DNA of 10,748 bases. Origin: CAZTDP01 sp964612565. GTDB taxonomy: Bacteria; Patescibacteriota; WWE3; UBA101185; UBA10185. This document shows, in pieces, positions 6,709-10,748 of the stretch (positions are counted from its first letter, which is position 1; every line of letters begins with the position of its first letter). The DNA lies in assembly GCA_964612565.1 (NCBI GenBank), contig CAZTDP010000018.1:1-10748 (forward strand). The letters run 5' to 3'. The translations under genes were made by a program, and so were the position numbers. Below the pieces are notes generated by a model. That model was not told the DNA's origin and searched no databases. It worked only from the letters and a program-made list of their open reading frames with translations.

Positions 6709-7587
6709 ATGATGACTAAAATCGAAAAACTGCCGAAGGCAGCAATAAAAATGACCGTTACAGTAGAAAATTCTAAGGTTAAAGACTCCTACGAGAAGGT
6801 GCTGGAAGAAAAGGTTAAAAGCACCTCTATAGAGGGTTTCCGTCTTGGTTCTGCGCCAAAAGAAATGGTAAAAGAAAAGGTTGGCGTTTCCAACATTTAT
6901 GGCGACGTAATAAATGAACTTTTACAAACTTTCTATCCGCAAGCCTTAAGGGAAAATCACATCTCGCCTGTTTCAAATCCAAAAGTTGAGATTAAAGAAT
7001 TTGAAATCGAAAAAGATTTTGAATTTACCGCTACCGTAGCGACCATGCCCGAAGTAACCGTTGGAGATTACAAAAGTGCACTTCCGGAAGCTTACAAAAA
7101 GAAATTTGAAGATGCCAAGAAAGAAACAAAAGACGGCGAAGAGCCACACGTTCACATGGGAACAAACGAGGTCATTGAGGTTTTGCTTAGCGAATCAAAA
7201 GTTGATATTGCCGACATTTTACTTGAAGAAGAAACCGACAGGCTTTTGTCTCGATTTATGGATCAAGCCCAATCAATTGGTTTGTCTATGGAGCAATATT
7301 TAAAAGCCCAAAACAAAACCGCAGAACAACTGAGAGGCGATTATACAAAAATTGCTGAGGCCAACCTAAAAGCCGAATTTGTTCTTTCTCATTTAATTAA
7401 AGAGAGCAATATTGAGGTTACCGAAGAAGAAGTCGAAGAAACAATAAAAGCAGTGGGTGATCCAAAATTGGTAGGCGGAAACGATCCAATGCAAAGGCTT
7501 TACATTAAAAGCATCTTGCAAAAAAATAAACTTATATCTAAATTAATTGAGTTAGCAGAAGGAGAACATCATCATGAGCATAAATAA
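6709..7587 (+). CDS. tig: Trigger factor lacking the PPIase domain
   Basis: The 292-residue protein is a ribosome-associated chaperone, well short of the usual 430 or so. The N-terminal ribosome-binding domain (about 1-118) has the signature loop GFRLGSAPKEMV at 43-54. It aligns with E. coli GFRK at 43-46, but the lysine that follows F44-R45 is leucine (L46). After the MPEVTVGDY junction (113-121) comes only a charged linker (about 122-151) and then the C-terminal cradle domain (about 153-285: NEVIEVLLSESKVDIAD, EEETDRLLSRF, and a long helix around 205-235). The central FKBP-type prolyl isomerase domain is absent, with no sign of frameshift. The protein ends in a histidine-rich tail, HHHEHK. 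Two ATGs occur in tandem at 6709 and 6712; the first is chosen and no Shine-Dalgarno sequence separates them. The 3' end overlaps clpP by 14 bases. Confidence 0.9.
   Translation: MMTKIEKLPKAAIKMTVTVENSKVKDSYEKVLEEKVKSTSIEGFRLGSAPKEMVKEKVGVSNIYGDVINELLQTFYPQALRENHISPVSNPKVEIKEFEIEKDFEFTATVATMPEVTVGDYKSALPEAYKKKFEDAKKETKDGEEPHVHMGTNEVIEVLLSESKVDIADILLEEETDRLLSRFMDQAQSIGLSMEQYLKAQNKTAEQLRGDYTKIAEANLKAEFVLSHLIKESNIEVTEEEVEETIKAVGDPKLVGGNDPMQRLYIKSILQKNKLISKLIELAEGEHHHEHK
7558..7564 (+). promoter_or_regulatory. Shine-Dalgarno of clpP inside the trigger factor gene
   Basis: GAAGGAG lies 9 bases before the ATG at 7574 and within the last codons of tig. It fixes the clpP start and shows that this internal gene, unlike the operon's first gene, uses ordinary Shine-Dalgarno initiation. 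Confidence 0.75.
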
Positions 7588-8182
7588 CTCTTTGATTCCG
7601 ATAGTAGTAGAAAAAGAACCAAACGGAATGGAAAGATCTTACGATATCTATTCCCGTTTATTAAAAGACTTTATAGTCTTTGTTACCGGTCCTATTGACA
7701 TGGACGTGGCAAATACATTTGTAGCCCAAATGCTGTTTTTAGAAAATCAGGATCCGGATCGAGATATTAGTGTTTATATCAACAGCCCCGGTGGAGAAGT
7801 GTACAGCGGAATTGCTATGTACGACACTATAAAACACGTTAAGAACGATGTTGTGACTATAAACGTAGGTTTGGCTGCTTCTGCCGCCACGCTACTGCTG
7901 TTAAGCGGTACAAAGGGCAAAAGGTACGCGTTACCTAACAGCTACACCATGATTCACCAACCGTTACTATCCGGCGGCGCTACAGGACAGGCCACAGATG
8001 TTGAAATAGAAGCTAAACACATGGTCGAACTTAAGCATATTTTGGCGCAAATAACAGCTGACAACGTTGGAAAACCTATTGAAGAAGTCTTAAAGGATAT
8101 GGAAAGAGACTATTGGATGAGTGCCGCTGAAACTGTAAAATACGGTCTGATCGATAAGGTTATGCAGCCTAAGAAGAAGTGA
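7574..8182 (+). CDS. clpP: ATP-dependent Clp protease proteolytic subunit
   Basis: The 202-residue protein is full length for ClpP, the serine protease that forms a double heptamer and degrades substrates unfolded by ClpX or ClpC/A. The catalytic triad is visible: S103 in VGLAAS, H128 in YTMIHQP, and D179 in MERDYWM. The oxyanion and strand segment INSPGGEVYSGIAMYDTI follows from about residue 70. The segment after the serine reads AATLLLLSG, where most ClpP have MGAFLLAAG; the serine itself is kept, so activity is expected. Tig and clpP are adjacent in many bacteria, usually followed by clpX, but here a tRNA follows and no clpX is present. The N-terminus shows no long propeptide. Shine-Dalgarno initiation occurs inside tig. 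Confidence 0.95.
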   Translation: MSINNSLIPIVVEKEPNGMERSYDIYSRLLKDFIVFVTGPIDMDVANTFVAQMLFLENQDPDRDISVYINSPGGEVYSGIAMYDTIKHVKNDVVTINVGLAASAATLLLLSGTKGKRYALPNSYTMIHQPLLSGGATGQATDVEIEAKHMVELKHILAQITADNVGKPIEEVLKDMERDYWMSAAETVKYGLIDKVMQPKKK

Positions 8183-8190
8183 TTTGTTAG

Positions 8191-8215
8191 GAGCTTGGCA
8201 ACTAGGCGCAAGCTC
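8191..8215 (+). other. Hairpin between clpP and tRNA-Val, no T-tract
   Basis: GAGCTTG (8191-8197) and CAAGCTC (8209-8215) form a perfect 7-bp stem around an 11-base loop. It starts 9 bases after the clpP stop codon and ends 5 bases before the tRNA. It lacks the T-run of an intrinsic terminator (the next bases are ATTAC). It may instead protect the clpP mRNA 3' end or mark the site where the tRNA is cut from a shared transcript. Confidence 0.5.
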
Positions 8216-8220
8216 ATTAC

Positions 8221-8297
8221 GGGCGGTTAGCTCAGCTGGTTAGAGCGCCACATTGACATTGTGGAGGTCATTGGTTCGAGTCCATTACCGCCCACCA
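8221..8297 (+). tRNA. tRNA-Val (anticodon GAC), CCA encoded
   Basis: A full cloverleaf can be drawn. The acceptor stem GGGCGGT/ACCGCCC has 7 pairs, with discriminator A at 8294 and an encoded CCA at 8295-8297. The D arm is GCTC/GAGC, with GG in the loop. The anticodon stem CCACA/TGTGG holds the loop TTGACAT, so the anticodon is GAC (8255-8257), reading valine GUC and GUU. The T arm is ATTGG/CCATT with loop TTCGAGT and has one T-T mismatch (8271 with 8285). There is no intron. No promoter of its own is obvious, so it may be transcribed with tig-clpP. The downstream gene begins 8 bases after the CCA. Confidence 0.95.
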
Positions 8298-8305
8298 GCA
8301 ATAAA

Positions 8306-10135
8306 ATGTCAAGAAAAGCTAAAACTTCTAACAATAGTAAACCTACTTACACGAAGAGTCTGAAGTTAGTTTTTCTAGGAAGGCAAACGCTGAAACTCCT
8401 CCTGATATACGTATTTTCCACAATTTTAATCAGCTTCGTAAGTATGTTAGTTACGTATAACTTTGCATTGAAAAACAAAAGCTTCTATGTAAACTACGAC
8501 ACATTCATAACCCCAAGCACCCTGTTGGGACAATACTCAGGCTGCAAAAGTAATGCCATACCAGGAACTTGTTTTTTAAACATTGGTATGTTTTTGATTT
8601 TGCCTATTATTTTTGAAACGGCTATTATAATACTGCTAATTAAACTCAGAAAGGAGTCTAGAAAACTTGTACTCCTTTTATTCTTTGCTTTATTACAAGT
8701 ACTTATTTCTACAGTAATAATCCTGTATCTTTTTGTACCTGATGTTGTCGAGGGGCAACTTTACAAGCAAGCCTATAAAAATGTGATGCAGACTCTAAGT
8801 ATTTTAGACGACGAAGAAAGGTTGAATGGAGTGCTTGATGCACCTGCTGATTGCATTTCCTGCATTGTTCATAAAATGGAGGATTCGAAGACTGCCCCAC
8901 AAATAATAGACAGAAATCCAATGGAAGAAGCGGTTATGAAAATAATCGGTATTAACCTTGATGGTAAAGATTCTTTTTATAAGTCAGTTGAAATACCTTT
9001 TGTCTTATTTGATGAGGGTAGGAATATGGACTTAGATACGTCCTTAAGTCAGAAAAAATTTGGGCTCGCCTTGTTTCCGAACGCCACGTTAATAGTAGGA
9101 TATACTTCTAAAGACATTATTCAGGAACTCACACCAATTATTTCCAAGAAACTAATTACCCAACAGCTTTCTGCATATAGTGATAGCGATGGAGACCCCA
9201 GTTTTGTTGTTCTTAATCAAGATGACTATATATCCTACCAAAAGGCAGAAGAAGAAAAGTATAAAAACGAGCTTATTAAAAACATTAAACAGATCGACGA
9301 TTATATAACACAATTGAACGATTTAATAAATTACAACCAAAACATAATAGATAGCTACGATACCTATGTAAAGAGAAATAAAGAAATGTATAAGGAATAT
9401 GTTGAAGAGCCACAAAACACGTACGATAAATACTGCAAGGATGCAGAATACCCTCAATGCGAAACCTTGAAAAAACAAATTAAAGAAAACAAAAAATTAA
9501 TAGAGGATGACAAAAATCACATAGAAGAGGGTGTAAAGAATGCGAGGGAATATAACCAGGAGGCAAATTTATCCAAACTTATATATCAAAACGCATTACA
9601 TTCAGGCCAAAGTCTATACGAAAAGGCACAAAAAGAGCCTATAACAGCGGAGTATCAAAGGGGTATTTCCTATGTTGCAGATAATAAAGTGTATATAAAT
9701 TATTACGGTCCAGACAGCGGGGTAAACTTTAATGACTACTTGTTCACCACGCTACACGAATACCTCCACCAATTTTCATACACAGCTGGGGAGGGTACAA
9801 TACCTGTTTGTCTGGAAGAGGGTATAACCGATCAGACAGCATCCACACTTCTCAACAATGTGATACCAAACAGTAGCAGCTACATAACTTATGCCATGGA
9901 GTCAGAGATTGCAAAAACAATATTAGATAAAGTATCGTACGGAGAACTTATGAATGTTTATTTTAGTAAGTCGGAAGATAATCTTAAGTCTGTTTTAAAA
10001 AAGTACTACAAGAATGTCCCTTATGGTGAGTTTGTAAACGAGTGTAACAACCTTTACTACACTGATTTAGATGATGTCAACTCTAAGATTAAACGTTATA
10101 ATGAGGTTGTAAACTTACTTTCTGGTAATAACTAA
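8306..10135 (+). CDS. Membrane-anchored HExxH (gluzincin-like) putative metallopeptidase with coiled coil
   Basis: The 609-residue protein is not one I recognise as a whole. A basic N-terminus (1-27) precedes three membrane spans (about 28-53, 89-114, 120-145), with the basic KLRKESRK loop between the second and third. That places the long C-terminal part outside the cell membrane. A region of about 165 residues follows, then a long charged, probably coiled-coil stretch (about 310-430). The last part has HEYLHQF (H484, E485, H488) and, 16 residues after H488, LEEGITD with E505, which fits the zinc-binding pattern of gluzincin peptidases. Eight cysteines (80, 89, 183, 186, 377, 385, 502, 580) all fall on the outer side and several are closely spaced, suggesting disulfides. 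The start is the ATG at 8306: an in-frame GTG at 8261 lies inside the tRNA. No Shine-Dalgarno sequence is seen. The stop shares one base with the next ATG (TAATG). Confidence 0.8.
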   Translation: MSRKAKTSNNSKPTYTKSLKLVFLGRQTLKLLLIYVFSTILISFVSMLVTYNFALKNKSFYVNYDTFITPSTLLGQYSGCKSNAIPGTCFLNIGMFLILPIIFETAIIILLIKLRKESRKLVLLLFFALLQVLISTVIILYLFVPDVVEGQLYKQAYKNVMQTLSILDDEERLNGVLDAPADCISCIVHKMEDSKTAPQIIDRNPMEEAVMKIIGINLDGKDSFYKSVEIPFVLFDEGRNMDLDTSLSQKKFGLALFPNATLIVGYTSKDIIQELTPIISKKLITQQLSAYSDSDGDPSFVVLNQDDYISYQKAEEEKYKNELIKNIKQIDDYITQLNDLINYNQNIIDSYDTYVKRNKEMYKEYVEEPQNTYDKYCKDAEYPQCETLKKQIKENKKLIEDDKNHIEEGVKNAREYNQEANLSKLIYQNALHSGQSLYEKAQKEPITAEYQRGISYVADNKVYINYYGPDSGVNFNDYLFTTLHEYLHQFSYTAGEGTIPVCLEEGITDQTASTLLNNVIPNSSSYITYAMESEIAKTILDKVSYGELMNVYFSKSEDNLKSVLKKYYKNVPYGEFVNECNNLYYTDLDDVNSKIKRYNEVVNLLSGNN

Positions 10136-10542
10136 TGAGTATTTACAAAAAGCTCAATAAGAAATTAACTGCAACCTTAATAGTATCTTTTATTTTAGTT
10201 ACCTTGGTTGGAGCTAGCATGTTAGATATATCTAGAATCTCTTATTCAAGAGGGTTTGAGCAAGGTCAAAAAACGGCTAAGGAGCTGAATAAAACTAATG
10301 GGAGCAACAATGACTACGTGTATACACTGGATACAACAGCATCTCCATATTTTTCACTAATAAAATGCGACGCGTCAAAGCTTCATGACATATACACCTC
10401 TCAACTAGTGTGGGGGTACAGCCGTACAGCCTTGGACGCGGTGGACCTTAGAAAACAACTATATGACTTATACCAAAAATACTGCACTTGGGATGATTCT
10501 GAATACTATAACCCTGAAACAAACACTATGACCAAAAGATAA
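10135..10542 (+). CDS. Small single-pass membrane protein, unknown function
   Basis: The 135-residue protein begins with a basic segment (MSIYKKLNKK) and one membrane span (about 12-29), so the rest is predicted outside. A polar stretch (about 40-60, rich in Q, K and N) leads to a C-terminal domain with helical character (LDAVDLRKQLYDLYQKYC) and two cysteines, C78 and C117, that could form a disulfide. I recognise no family. Its ATG shares a base with the stop of the HExxH gene (TAATG), which indicates coupled translation and a functional link, perhaps as a subunit, inhibitor or localisation factor of that protein. This is inference. No terminator is clear after it: a weak 6-bp hairpin (10549-10567) lacks a T-tract. 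Confidence 0.7.
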   Translation: MSIYKKLNKKLTATLIVSFILVTLVGASMLDISRISYSRGFEQGQKTAKELNKTNGSNNDYVYTLDTTASPYFSLIKCDASKLHDIYTSQLVWGYSRTALDAVDLRKQLYDLYQKYCTWDDSEYYNPETNTMTKR

Positions 10543-10680
10543 ACCTTATTCTACAGTAGTCGTAGAAAAACAAAACCCCACGCACTATATTACAAATAAC
10601 CATACGGAACCGGAACTTTGTACACGAGAAATTACTTGTTTTGAGGTTTGTTGAGTCTTATAGTGTGCTAAAGCAACAAA

Positions 10681-10748
10681 TCAAACCTGCCTCGACCTAT
10701 AAAACCCAACCTTCACCAACTCCGAAACAACAAAATACAAAACAACAA
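10681..10748 (-). CDS. C-terminal end of a membrane protein gene, cut by the window edge (possibly a P-type ATPase)
   Basis: On the minus strand one frame is open from the window edge to a TGA at 10681-10683, encoding VVLYFVVSELVKVGFYRSRQ plus a final valine. This looks like the end of a last membrane helix followed by a short basic tail. The S-E-L-V-K step before the basic tail resembles the C-termini of cation-transporting P-type ATPases, but 21 residues are too few to assign it. The other two minus frames close early. The gene converges on the small membrane protein, with about 138 bases between them. Confidence 0.4.
   Translation of the reverse strand, partial: VVLYFVVSELVKVGFYRSRQV

Noticed and set aside
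8253..8258. TTGACA resembling a -35 box
   Set aside because: It is the anticodon loop of tRNA-Val, and no -10 sequence lies at 16-18 bases.
8261..8305. In-frame upstream GTG extension of the HExxH protein
   Set aside because: The first 37 bases are the 3' half of a well-formed tRNA-Val; the ATG at 8306 gives a sensible basic N-terminus ahead of the first membrane span.
10549..10567. Inverted repeat TTCTAC/GTAGAA as terminator after the small membrane gene
   Set aside because: The stem has only 6 AT-rich pairs and is followed by A residues on the plus strand; neither strand shows a T-tract after it.
10647..10680. Inverted repeat TTTGTTG/CAACAAA in the 3' intergenic region
   Set aside because: Seven weak pairs around a 20-base loop with no T-tract; expected by chance in this base composition. 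I see no gene or other feature in 10543-10680.
1..10748. CRISPR array, insertion sequence, transposase or integrase
   Set aside because: No regularly spaced repeats, terminal inverted repeats or recombinase motifs were seen on either strand.
1..10748. Recoding of TGA as an amino acid, as in some CPR lineages
   Set aside because: TGA ends the DsbA-like, methyltransferase and ClpP genes at the expected family lengths, so the standard stop use holds here.

Overview
The window most resembles a small-genome bacterium of the Patescibacteria (Candidate Phyla Radiation). The reasons are AT-rich, tightly packed genes, a trigger factor that lacks its PPIase domain, a short thiol-oxidation operon of membrane-anchored parts, and several first-in-operon genes whose -10 box lies almost on the start codon. 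TGA ends several genes (DsbA-like, methyltransferase, ClpP), so it acts as a stop. The phylum call is an inference from these traits; no rRNA marker is present.

Layout: (1) 1-683, a gene of uncertain 5' end with a JAMM-like metal-site pattern. (2) 731-1633 minus, a family 2 glycosyltransferase. (3) 1687-3748 plus, a three-gene operon with a near-consensus promoter: a membrane-anchored DsbA-like oxidoreductase, CcdA, and a DUF3105 protein. (4) 3750-6605 minus, a large YfhO-family membrane protein followed by a SAM-dependent methyltransferase, meeting the DUF3105 gene tail to tail with one base between. (5) 6606-6708, a divergent promoter region with a perfect 14-bp palindrome. (6) 6709-8182 plus, trigger factor and ClpP, overlapping by 14 bases. 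(7) 8221-8297, tRNA-Val(GAC) with encoded CCA. (8) 8306-10542 plus, a membrane-anchored HExxH protein and a small single-pass membrane protein, starting 8 bases after the tRNA. (9) 10681-10748 minus, the last codons of a gene that runs off the window.

Themes: regions 2 and 4 look like cell-surface glycan work (glycosyltransferase, YfhO, methyltransferase). Region 3 makes and recycles extracytoplasmic disulfides. Region 6 is cytoplasmic protein folding and turnover. Region 8 is the least familiar part: two exported, cysteine-containing proteins of unknown function, one a probable zinc metallopeptidase with a long coiled coil, placed directly against a tRNA 3' end. If there is an undescribed system here, this pair is the best candidate, possibly using the disulfide machinery of region 3.
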